A DNA stretch of 64,000 nt from Streptomyces beigongshangae (GTDB lineage: Bacteria > Actinomycetota > Actinomycetes > Streptomycetales > Streptomycetaceae): contig NZ_JAHKJW010000021.1 of assembly GCF_019710745.1 (NCBI RefSeq), forward strand, positions 1-64,000. The letters are read 5' to 3'. The translations under genes were made by a program, and so were the position numbers. Shown here one piece after another: positions 40,394 to 47,791 of the stretch. Under the pieces are notes generated by a model. That model ran no database searches. It was not told where the DNA came from and worked only from the letters and a program-made list of their open reading frames with translations. Every line of letters starts with the position of its first letter. Position 1 is the stretch's first letter.

Positions 40394-41164
40394 TCAGGGG
40401 CGGGGCCGCGTGGCGGTGTCGAGGTAGAAGGCGTCGATGCTCTGCACCGCCCGCTCGAACTCCTCCAGGTTGACGGGCTTGGTCACGTACGCGTTGGCGT
40501 GACTGCTGTAGGCACCCGTGACGTCGTCCGGAGCGGTGGACGTGGTGAGGACGACCACCGGGATCGTCTGCAGGTCGTCGTCACTCTTCAGGACCTTGAG
40601 CAGGTCGCGGCCGTTCATCCGCGGCATGTTCAGGTCGAGGACGATGAGGTCGGGCCGCGGGGCCCCCGGGGTCCGCAGGTGTTCCAGCGCCGCGACTCCG
40701 TCGGTGACCTGGACCAGGTTGCGGGCCCCGCGCTCGGAGAGGGCTTCCTCGATGAGCATGGCGTCGGCGATGTCGTCTTCGACGAGCAGGACGTCGAAGG
40801 GACGGATGGGGCTGGTCATCGTCAGTTGCTCCGTGGGTTTCTCGGTGGAGTGGTGGAAGAGCCCCGGCCAGCGACGCCGGGCGCCCTGCCGGGTCATGCC
40901 GCAGGCGGCGCCGATCTGCGGATACCCGGCACCCGCCCGGGCGGCGGACACGGCCGCTTCCTGCTGCAGCCGTTCGGTGGCCTGCTTGAGATGATCCAGT
41001 ACGTGCAGCAGGGCCAGGGCGTGCGCCGGGTCGTCCGGTGCCGGGCGGGGCGGGGATTCCAGCAGCCGGCCGGCAAGGCGTTGCGCGAGATCGCCGACCG
41101 CCGCGTCCGCGAGGGCGGCTGTCTCCTGCGGGGTCATCCGCAGCACGAAATCCTTGCCAGGCAT
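40394..41164 (-). CDS. HTH-receiver fusion protein (CheY-like response regulator with N-terminal HTH-like domain)
   Basis: One uninterrupted 256-residue frame. Residues 1-105 contain a helical domain ending in AGYPQIGAACGMTRQGARRRWPGL, an HTH-like motif seen in Streptomyces small proteins. Residues 123-250 form a CheY/Rcp1-type receiver with VEDD (129-131), phospho-acceptor Asp177 (LIVLDLNMP) and the conserved Lys in YVTKPVN. Met116 has a GGAG site 9 bases upstream (ATG 40819), so a separate 140-residue receiver may also be made. It is divergent from a histidine kinase and receiver-phosphatase pair, probably the same phosphorelay. The HTH-first order is unusual, since most response regulators place DNA-binding after the receiver. 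Confidence 0.8.
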   Translation of the reverse strand: MPGKDFVLRMTPQETAALADAAVGDLAQRLAGRLLESPPRPAPDDPAHALALLHVLDHLKQATERLQQEAAVSAARAGAGYPQIGAACGMTRQGARRRWPGLFHHSTEKPTEQLTMTSPIRPFDVLLVEDDIADAMLIEEALSERGARNLVQVTDGVAALEHLRTPGAPRPDLIVLDLNMPRMNGRDLLKVLKSDDDLQTIPVVVLTTSTAPDDVTGAYSSHANAYVTKPVNLEEFERAVQSIDAFYLDTATRPRP

Positions 41165-41271
41165 ACCCGCACTCTAGGTCCCGCGGACGCGCCGCGACAA
41201 CAAGGGTTGTCACGATCTAAAGTGTGCTGCTCAAACTTTCACGGCCACCGGCACAGCGAGGAGTCCCCAGG

Positions 41272-42879
41272 ATGACCGGCGATGAGAGGCAATCGCGTAT
41301 GCGAGGGCTTTCCGCGTGGACGACCCGGCGGTGGCTCCGCGTGGGGGTCGCCGTCTCCCTGGTGGTTCTCGCCCTGCTCGGAACGGGGGGCGCCTGGGTC
41401 CTCAACCGGACCGAGACGCTCAGCAAGGACCTCGTGGACGTGCGCTCTCCCGCGCTGACCGTCGCGATCCGTCTGGAAGCGGCCGTGCTCAACCAGGAGA
41501 CCGGGATCCGCGGCTACGGGCTCACCGGCACGAAGGACTTCGTCACCCCCTACCGGCAGGGGATCACCGAGCAGGAGAACGCCCGTGCGGAACTCGCCGG
41601 GCTGCTCCGGGACGATCCCGCAGGGCTGAGGGACCTGAAGACCGTGCAGGACGCCGTGGTGAGGTGGCAGGAGGGGTTCGCCCGGCCGATCGCCGCCGCG
41701 CCGGCCGGCGCACCCTCACCGCTGGCCGCGCAGCGGGCGGCGGAGGGCAAGGCCGCCTTCGACGAGGTACGTGCCGCCCTGGGGGGCCAGCAGGAGCGGC
41801 TGCGCGCGGACCGCGTCCGGGCGCGGGAGGACCTGATGACCACGCTGAACGTGAGGAACTGGGTGTTCAGCGCCATCGCGGTGCTCATCGTCGCCCTGAC
41901 GGCCCTGGTCTTCGAAGGGCTGCGCCGCGGTATCAACAAGCCCCTGGAGCAGCTGAGCGCGGACGCCCGCGCCATCTCGGGCGGTGACTTCGACCACCCC
42001 ATCAGCCCGACCGGGCCCGCGGACCTGCGGCGCCTCAGCGGTGAGATCGACTTCATGCGCCGGCGGCTCGTGCGGGAGCTGGCCTCCAGCGAGGAGACCC
42101 GGCTGCGGCTGGACGCGCAGGCCGCGGACCTCCAGCGCTCCAACGCCGAGCTGGAGCAGTTCGCCTACGTGGCCTCCCACGACCTGCAGGAGCCGCTGCG
42201 CAAGGTCTCCAGCTTCACCCAGCTCCTCCAGCGACGCTACGGGGGGCAGCTCGACAGCCGGGCCGACCAGTACATCGACTTCGCGGTCGACGGGGCGAAC
42301 CGCATGCAGGTCCTCATCAACGACCTGCTCGACTTCTCCCGGGTGGGACGGGTGCACAACGCCCACCAGAGCGTCGACCTGGGCACGGTGCTGGAGCGGA
42401 CCCTGTCCTCGCTGAGCGTCGGCATCGAGGAGGCCGGTGCGACGATCACCCACGATCCGCTGCCGACCCTGGTCGCGGACCCCACCCAGGTGGGCATGCT
42501 CTGGCAGAACCTCATCGGCAACGCGGTCAAGTTCCGCCGCCCGGGAGAGGCGCCGAAGATCCACATCACGGCGGACCGGGAGGGCGAGCTGTGGCGGTTC
42601 ACCGTCACCGACAACGGCATCGGCATCGCGCCGGAGTACGCCGACAAGATCTTCGTCATCTTCCAGCGGCTGCACACCAAGGACGCCTATGCCGGCAGCG
42701 GCATCGGTCTCGCGATGTGCAAGAAGATCGTCGAGTTCCACGGCGGCACCATCGGTGTCGACCCGGACTACCGCGACGGCGCCCGCATCGTCTTCACCCT
42801 CGCGCCCCGGCCGCCGGAGACCCCCGGCCCCTCGACGCTGCCGGAGGCCACCCGCTCCGATCTGGAGCCGGCACGATGA
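41272..42879 (+). CDS. Membrane histidine kinase (CHASE3-HAMP-HisKA-HATPase)
   Basis: A 535-residue sensor kinase. Two transmembrane helices (about residues 20-42 and 190-212) flank an extracytoplasmic CHASE3-like domain (LEAAVLNQETGIRGYGLTGTKDFVTPY). HAMP follows, then HisKA with His303 (VASHDLQEPLRK) and the ATPase with N box LWQNLIGNAVKFR, G1 TDNGIGIAPEY and G2 GSGIGLAMCKKIV. This is the bacteriophytochrome/SCO-type kinase architecture usually paired with CheY-like receivers. ATG 41272 has GAGGAG upstream; the stop overlaps the next gene (ATGA). It probably phosphorylates the receiver-phosphatase and the divergent HTH-receiver protein. Confidence 0.92.
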   Translation: MTGDERQSRMRGLSAWTTRRWLRVGVAVSLVVLALLGTGGAWVLNRTETLSKDLVDVRSPALTVAIRLEAAVLNQETGIRGYGLTGTKDFVTPYRQGITEQENARAELAGLLRDDPAGLRDLKTVQDAVVRWQEGFARPIAAAPAGAPSPLAAQRAAEGKAAFDEVRAALGGQQERLRADRVRAREDLMTTLNVRNWVFSAIAVLIVALTALVFEGLRRGINKPLEQLSADARAISGGDFDHPISPTGPADLRRLSGEIDFMRRRLVRELASSEETRLRLDAQAADLQRSNAELEQFAYVASHDLQEPLRKVSSFTQLLQRRYGGQLDSRADQYIDFAVDGANRMQVLINDLLDFSRVGRVHNAHQSVDLGTVLERTLSSLSVGIEEAGATITHDPLPTLVADPTQVGMLWQNLIGNAVKFRRPGEAPKIHITADREGELWRFTVTDNGIGIAPEYADKIFVIFQRLHTKDAYAGSGIGLAMCKKIVEFHGGTIGVDPDYRDGARIVFTLAPRPPETPGPSTLPEATRSDLEPAR

Positions 42880-44081
42880 CGGAAGCCATGCCGGCCGCCC
42901 CGGCAGCGGCGCCCGAGAAGCCGATGTACCGCATCCTCCTCATCGAGGACGACCTGGGCGACGCCCTGCTCGTGGAGGAACTCCTGTACGACACGGGGCT
43001 GCGGTTCGCGCTGACCACCCGGACCACCCTGGCCGAGGCCCGCGCCGAACTGGTCGGCACGCCGATCGACTGCGTGCTGCTCGACCTGCACCTGCCCGAC
43101 GTGTCGGGCATCGACGCGGTCACGGCCGTCCGGCGGCTGGCCCCGCACACCGCGGTGATCGTCCTGACCGGGCTGTCCGAGGACCGGGCGGGCACCGACG
43201 CCATGGCCGCCGGGGCCCAGGACTACCTCGTCAAGGGCAAGGTGGAGGCGGACCTCCTGCAGCGGACGCTGCGCTACGCCGTCTACCGGAGCAAGACCGA
43301 GCGGGCGAGCGCCGAGGCCCAGGCCATCCGGCTGCGGGCGGAGGAGAACGCCCGGCTGGAACGCGGCCTGCTGCCCCAGCCGATCCTGGACACCTCCACG
43401 GTGCGGGTGACGTCCCGCTACCTGCCGGGTGCCGCCATGACCCTGCTAGGCGGGGACTTCCTCGACGTGGTGGAGGGCGACGACGGGCTGCTGCACGCCG
43501 TGGTGGGCGACGTCAGCGGCCACGGCCCCGACGCGGCCGCGCTGGGCGTGTGCCTGCGGATAGCGTGGCGCTCCCTCGTGCTCGGCGGGCACCGCGGGGA
43601 CGACCTGCTGCACCTGATGGAACGCATCCTGGTCGCCGAACGCGGCGACCAGCAGCTCTTCGCCACCTGCACCCTCCTCACGCTCGACCAGAAGGCCGGG
43701 ACCGCCACCCTGTACCTCGCCGGCCACCACGAGCCCCTCCTCACCACCGGCGAGGGGACCTGGGAGATCTCCGCCGCGCACGGCATCGCCCTGGGCATCG
43801 TCCCCGGCCTCCGCAGCTGGCCCCCCACGGTCGTCCCGCTCCCGCCCGCCGGGGCCCTGACCCTCTACACCGACGGCCTCACCGAGGGCCACAACGGGAC
43901 GAAGGGGGAGCGGCTGGGTGTCGAGGGCCTGCTCACCCTGATGGAGGACCTCCCCCCGGCGGACCCGGCCGCCCATGTCGACCTCCTCATCCAGGAGACC
44001 CATACGCTGAACGCAGGGCGGCACTCCGACGACCTGGCCGTGCTCCGCCTCGACTGGGGGAACCGGCCTCCCCTTCCCTGA
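42876..44081 (+). CDS. Receiver-SpoIIE (PP2C-type) phosphatase response regulator
   Basis: A 401-residue protein with an N-terminal receiver (IEDD near residue 24, Asp70 in VLLDLHLP, Lys in YLVKGK) joined by a helix to a SpoIIE/RsbU phosphatase. The phosphatase motifs are GGDFLDVV, VGDVSGHGPDAAA, YTDGLTEGHNG and RHSDDLAVLRL; the metal Asp residues are kept. Phosphorylation of the receiver should switch phosphatase activity toward a STAS antagonist. ATG 42876 overlaps the kinase stop. Its 3' end overlaps the convergent STAS gene by 95 bp, and that STAS protein is an obvious candidate substrate. Confidence 0.92.
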   Translation: MTEAMPAAPAAAPEKPMYRILLIEDDLGDALLVEELLYDTGLRFALTTRTTLAEARAELVGTPIDCVLLDLHLPDVSGIDAVTAVRRLAPHTAVIVLTGLSEDRAGTDAMAAGAQDYLVKGKVEADLLQRTLRYAVYRSKTERASAEAQAIRLRAEENARLERGLLPQPILDTSTVRVTSRYLPGAAMTLLGGDFLDVVEGDDGLLHAVVGDVSGHGPDAAALGVCLRIAWRSLVLGGHRGDDLLHLMERILVAERGDQQLFATCTLLTLDQKAGTATLYLAGHHEPLLTTGEGTWEISAAHGIALGIVPGLRSWPPTVVPLPPAGALTLYTDGLTEGHNGTKGERLGVEGLLTLMEDLPPADPAAHVDLLIQETHTLNAGRHSDDLAVLRLDWGNRPPLP

Positions 44082-44499
44082 GGACCCGCCGCGTCGGCGG
44101 GGAGCCCGCGGTTCCGGCGGCCGTGCCGCCCCGCTCCGCGTCCTCCAGGGTGGCCGAGACGGGGAGGAGACCGGGAGCGGTGAGGCGCAGGAGCTGCCGG
44201 ACGCGCGGCTGGTCGGTGACCAGCCGGAGGCTGCCGCCGCGGGAGCGGGCCCGGCAGTGGGCGCGGTGCAGGAGGTTCAGGCCGCTGGAGTCGATGAAGG
44301 TCACGGGTCGTAGGTCGACCAGGACGTGCGGGGCGGCCCGTCCGGTGACGATGTCGAGGTCGACGGTCAGCCGACCGGCGGAACAGAGGTCGATCTCCCC
44401 GTGCAGTTCCACCACGGTGACCTCGCCACGGGGGAAACAGCGCGCGTGGGCGCCGGGCAGATCCGTTTCGGGAAGGGGTCGGAAGTTGTGCAACGGCAT
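43987..44499 (-). CDS. STAS-domain anti-sigma factor antagonist with C-terminal tail
   Basis: A 170-residue protein. Residues 20-120 form a STAS domain: VTVVELHGEIDLCSAGRLTVDLD and the phosphorylation loop PVTFIDSSGLNLLHRA. The last 50 residues (GTAGSPPTRRVLREGEAGSPSRGGARPGRRSAALRS) are basic and low-complexity; about 30 of them are encoded antisense to the end of the receiver-phosphatase gene. ATG 44499 has AAGGTGAGG upstream. A partner-switching link to the convergent phosphatase is likely; the sense-antisense overlap could make expression of the two mutually interfering. Confidence 0.87.
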   Translation of the reverse strand: MPLHNFRPLPETDLPGAHARCFPRGEVTVVELHGEIDLCSAGRLTVDLDIVTGRAAPHVLVDLRPVTFIDSSGLNLLHRAHCRARSRGGSLRLVTDQPRVRQLLRLTAPGLLPVSATLEDAERGGTAAGTAGSPPTRRVLREGEAGSPSRGGARPGRRSAALRSAYGSPG

Positions 44500-44661
44500 G
44501 TAGGCCTCACCTTGGACGCGGTCCGGGCCGCCGCCGCTGCGGCTGGGCAACGTGGTGGCGGCACCGATCGATTGCTGCAGGCTGACGGGGGCCAGGTCGC
44601 CTCACACCCGCTCACGGTAGGCCGCGACGACCATGCAGAAACGATGCATCTCGCTGATGTG

Positions 44662-44677
44662 TCACTCGATCGAGTGA
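44662..44677. promoter_or_regulatory. 16-bp perfect palindrome
   Basis: TCACTCGATCGAGTGA is exactly self-complementary and lies between the divergent STAS (44499) and lipoprotein (44792) genes. TetR/GntR-class dimers use sites of this form; no such gene is adjacent. Confidence 0.6.
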
Positions 44678-44691
44678 GTGATTCCTTCTGA

Positions 44692-44742
44692 GCTTGCCAT
44701 GACGCTGTGCTTGCCATGGTGCTGCGTTTGCCATGGCACCGC
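44692..44742. repeat. 17-bp repeat x3 upstream of the lipoprotein gene (TTGCCATG iterons)
   Basis: TTGCCATG recurs at 44694, 44711 and 44728, a strict 17-bp period, with flanking bases partly conserved (GCTTGCCATG, GCTTGCCATG, GTTTGCCATG). The array sits 50 bases before the lipoprotein ATG, next to a 16-bp palindrome. Confidence 0.75.
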
Positions 44743-44791
44743 CGAGTGGCCGGGAGCCATGGACGGGCGGGCAGGGGGAAACCGGCCGGGC

Positions 44792-45625
44792 ATGGACACC
44801 ACGACCACGGACATCACCACCACCACGGACACCATGACAATGACTCGTGTACGGCGCCTGGCCGTCCTCGTGGCGGTCGCGCCCCTCGTCGCGGCGTGCG
44901 GCGCGGGCCACCACGGGAGTGGCGGGGACGACGGGGGCGACGGCTCATGGGCGGCCGGGGCGCGGCCGGTCCTGTCCCGGGGCGCCGACCTGGTCATCAG
45001 CACCGACGGCGGGGTGCGGCTGCGGCCCGCCGACGGCGACCGGGCCGGCGTCGACCGGCACGTCCGGCACACCTGGTCCCACCGGGACGGCACCTGGGTC
45101 CTCGACCTGTCGTGCCCGGCACGGGGCGACCACGCCGACGCCGGGGAGTGCCCCCGGATGCCCGAGGTCGACGTCCCGGCGGACACGTCCGTCACCGTCT
45201 CCGCCCGCAACGCCGGCATCGACGTGGCGGGTGTCTCCGCGGCCCTGCGCCTGACGACCGTGAACGGCGACGTCACCGTGACCGGGTCCGGGCGGCCGGA
45301 CGCCCCCGTCCGGCTGGCGACCCGGAACGGATCCGTGCGCGCGGACACCCTGCGCGCGGGCGAGGTGCACGCCGAAACGGTGAACGGCGACGTGACGCTG
45401 GACTGCGCCACGGCGCCGGACGGGGTCGGTGCCGCCTCCACCAACGGTTCGGTCCGGGTCACCGTGCCGCGCGGCGCGCCCGCCTACCGGGTCGCGGCGA
45501 CCACCGGCAACGGCCGCCCGTCGGTCGGCGTTCCCACGGCCGACGGGGACGACGGCCGCACCATGACACTCACCACCGTCAACGGAGACGTCACGGCGGG
45601 CGTCGGACGAACGGGTACCCGCTGA
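44792..45625 (+). CDS. Exported lipoprotein with DUF4097-like beta-repeat domain
   Basis: A 277-residue lipoprotein: RVRRLAVLVAVAPLVAACGAG is a signal with lipobox Cys. The mature part shows repeated strand motifs LRLTTVNGDVTVTG, VRLATRNGSVRAD, VHAETVNGDVTLDC and MTLTTVNGDVTAGV, the hallmark of DUF4097-type stacked-beta adhesin-like domains. Function of the family is unclear. The start is uncertain: ATG 44792 (Thr-rich leader) has a distant GGGGGA, while ATGs at 44834 and 44840 lack any. The upstream region carries a palindrome and iteron-like repeats, so regulation may be specific. Confidence 0.8.
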   Translation: MDTTTTDITTTTDTMTMTRVRRLAVLVAVAPLVAACGAGHHGSGGDDGGDGSWAAGARPVLSRGADLVISTDGGVRLRPADGDRAGVDRHVRHTWSHRDGTWVLDLSCPARGDHADAGECPRMPEVDVPADTSVTVSARNAGIDVAGVSAALRLTTVNGDVTVTGSGRPDAPVRLATRNGSVRADTLRAGEVHAETVNGDVTLDCATAPDGVGAASTNGSVRVTVPRGAPAYRVAATTGNGRPSVGVPTADGDDGRTMTLTTVNGDVTAGVGRTGTR

Positions 45626-45639
45626 GCGCGTACCCGTGG

Positions 45640-45670
45640 GGCACGGTACCCGTGGGGCGGGTACCGTGCC
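45640..45670 (+). terminator. Hairpin after the lipoprotein gene
   Basis: GGCACGGTACCCG (45640-45652) and CGGGTACCGTGCC (45658-45670) are exact 13-bp inverted copies around TGGGG, 15 bases beyond the stop. Confidence 0.85.
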
Positions 45671-46434
45671 GGGCCGCGCGCCCGTGCCGCTGACGTCCTC
45701 CCGGCGTCCCGGGGCCCGGTCACGAGGGGCACACCACGCGTCGGGACGGGCGGCGGTGCGTCACCCGCATGCGGCCCTCCGGCCCGAGGGCCGGTGGACC
45801 GAACACCTCGACACCCGGCTCGGTCCGGTCGATTCCACGCTCGGCGTGATCGGCCGACCACGCCGATGCCTGATCGTCGGGAGCGGCTCCAGGCGGCCGG
45901 TCCCGCCCGGCGAGTTCCCCGGCGGGCCCGCCGCGACTGCCGCTCGGTCCCCGAGGCATGCGTGTACGGCAGAGCCCCAATGCTCGCTCAGTGCGCGTGG
46001 TGGAAGTTCATCGATCTGTGGACTTCGGGCAGAGGATGCCTGGTCCGGTTGCGCCCGCGTCCGACCCGGCGGGCAGCCTGGACCGGCCATGACAGACCGC
46101 TGCCCCTCGTCGAGGGCGCCGTCATCCGCCTGTTCAGGCAGACCCCGGACCGGACCGGGCCCCGGCTGCGCAGCTCCGCCTCGCGCGCCCGTCGGCCGTC
46201 GGCCTTCGCCAGTGCCCTGATCGCTGGACGATGTGTAAAGAAAATCGTACTTCACGTTATGTACCGCATCAGCCGCCTCGCCGCAGAGTGGTCCGAGCGG
46301 GGATGCGGACACCGGGTGGCGATCCGATGGACTCCCCGGCGTGAAGGATCTCGGATCAAGGCACGGGCAAGGCCATTTGTGCCAGGTGTGCGTTCCGGGC
46401 GCGGAAGGCGCAAACCAAGGACAGAGGTACAGAA
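45671..46434. other. No supported gene; lower-GC patch before the Rieske relic
   Basis: Frames in this 760-bp stretch are Arg/Pro-rich shadows without domains. Around 46225-46265 the sequence becomes AT-rich (TGTAAAGAAAATCGTACTTC, then TTATGTACC), unlike the surroundings. It may hold the promoter of the Rieske gene and decayed or transferred DNA. Confidence 0.5.
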
Positions 46435-47127
46435 GTGACGTTACATCAGGAAAATCAGGTCCGTGATGCGGCGCCGCAGCGTCGGCTCAGGGGGAGAGCA
46501 GTACCGGCGGAAGGCGACGGAGGTGTTTTCAGTGAGACCTGGTTTCCGGTCCGTCTGAGTTCCGACGTCCCGGCGCGAGGCGTGCACGGCTGCGATTTCC
46601 TCGACGGACGCGTGGTCGTTTCGCGCGACCGTCACGGGGAGATCCGGGTGTTCGGTGCGTACTGCCTGCACGTGGGAGCGGACCTGTCGATCGGGCAGGT
46701 CACCGACTCCGGCAACATCCGGTGCGCGTTCCACGGCTGGGAGTACGACGGCGGGAGCGGGCGGTGTGCGTATCTTCCGTCAGGTGACCCGGTCCCGCCC
46801 CGTGCTTCGCTCTACCGGTTCCCGGCCGTCGAGCGGTACGGCATCGTTTTCGCCTTCAACGGCTTGGAGCCGCGCTTCTCCATCCCGGACTTCGACCACC
46901 CGGAGGACTCCTTGGTCCTGAGGTCGGGAACCTTCCCCGACCGGTTCTCCGTCGATTCATGGGTCAGTCGATTCATGGGTCATCTGCGCGAACACCCCTG
47001 ATCTGCTGCACATCACCGAGCTGCATCGGTTCGACATGCGCAACGATCCGTACGAGGACGTCACCTGGCAGGACTACTCGGCCACCTTCCCCATCCATGC
47101 GTCGACTCCGGCCGGGTCCGTTCTCGA
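46435..47127 (+). pseudogene. Rieske [2Fe-2S] oxygenase, frameshifted and truncated
   Basis: The first 177 codons encode an oxygenase N-terminal half: ETWFPVRLSSDVPARGVHG and the cluster ligands Cys77-x-His79 and Cys97-x2-His100 (YCLHVGADL; CAFHGWEYDG). At 46951-46982 the 16-mer GTCGATTCATGGGTCA is tandemly duplicated; the extra copy shifts the frame and gives a stop at 46999-47001. Removing one copy restores SWVICANTPDLLHITELHRF and then DPYEDVTWQDYSATFPIHAS. After about 47110 homology ends and a terminator follows, so the catalytic iron site is also missing. Codon 3 is TTA, rare here and read by the bldA tRNA in Streptomyces. GTG 46435 has an AGAGG site. Confidence 0.82.
46951..46982. repeat. 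Exact 16-bp tandem duplication causing a frameshift
   Basis: GTCGATTCATGGGTCA occurs at 46951-46966 and again at 46967-46982 inside the Rieske coding sequence. Sixteen is not a multiple of three, so the duplication breaks the frame. Confidence 0.95.
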
Positions 47128-47235
47128 CCGCGGCGGCCGCGCCGAGTCCGCGGTGGGCGCACAGCGAGGTGCCTCCGGCCGGGGCGGAGGGCACGGAGGC
47201 TGCTCGTGCCGCGCGCCCCGCCGTGCAACGCGGAA

Positions 47236-47274
47236 GCGCCCTCCTCCCGTGAGCGGATCACGGAAGGAGGGCGC
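47236..47274. terminator. Hairpin downstream of the Rieske relic
   Basis: GCGCCCTCCT (47236-47245) and AGGAGGGCGC (47265-47274) pair, with inner CCGTGA/TCACGG extending the stem. It serves the rightward relic and possibly the leftward small gene. Confidence 0.8.
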
Positions 47275-47290
47275 CCGTCGTGCCGGCGAT

Positions 47291-47328
47291 CGGGCCGCCC
47301 CGGGGAAGACCACTCCCGGGGCGGCCCG
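47291..47328 (-). terminator. Hairpin after the small secreted-protein gene
   Basis: CGGGCCGCCCCGGG (47291-47304) and CCCGGGGCGGCCCG (47315-47328) are exact 14-bp arms. The stem begins 12 bases beyond the leftward gene's stop. Confidence 0.8.
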
Positions 47329-47340
47329 TTTCCCGGCCGG

Positions 47341-47565
47341 TCAGTCCGAGATCTCGAACTCCGGAGCCTCGCCGACCCAGTAGGACTCCGCGCATCCGCT
47401 GCCCCAGCTCGCCGAGCTGTCCTCCGCGTGCGCGAACTGGCCGCAGATACGGAAGCCGCCCTCGTTGTGGGACTCGTGGTGCTCGTCGGCGAGGGCCGAA
47501 CCCGCGCCGCCGAGGACCGCGGTGAGGGCGAAGACGCCGGCGGAGAGGATGGTACGCACGCGCAT
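47341..47565 (-). CDS. Small secreted protein, unknown function
   Basis: A 74-residue protein: MRVRTILSAGVFALTAVLGGAGSALA is a clear Sec signal with an Ala-x-Ala cleavage site, leaving a mature peptide of about 48 residues, acidic and Ser/Gly-rich, with two cysteines (RICGQF and GSGCAES) that could form a disulfide. ATG 47565 has CAGGAG 5 bases upstream. It lacks the chaplin pattern. Such small exported peptides are common in Streptomyces but mostly uncharacterised. It has its own terminator. Confidence 0.8.
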   Translation of the reverse strand: MRVRTILSAGVFALTAVLGGAGSALADEHHESHNEGGFRICGQFAHAEDSSASWGSGCAESYWVGEAPEFEISD

Positions 47566-47791
47566 GGTTGCTCCTGATGGAGAGGTGATGGACACACGAA
47601 CGGGAGGTACTGCTACGCGATCGCGCATCCTCGCCGCTCTTGCACTCATGATCACGGCGCGAGTGCCGACAGCACGTCTTCCTCACCCGAACGTGGGCGA
47701 TGTGCGGGACGTTTTCGCGCGGACGGCCCATGCCCGGCCCATGCCCGGCCCATGACGGCCGGGCGTGGCGCGCTCCGGCCGCCGGGGCCGG

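Noticed and set aside
45794..46438. Frame containing CAWWKFIDLWTSGRG, considered as a transposase remnant
   Set aside because: I could not match it to any transposase motif, and no inverted repeats or target duplication are visible.
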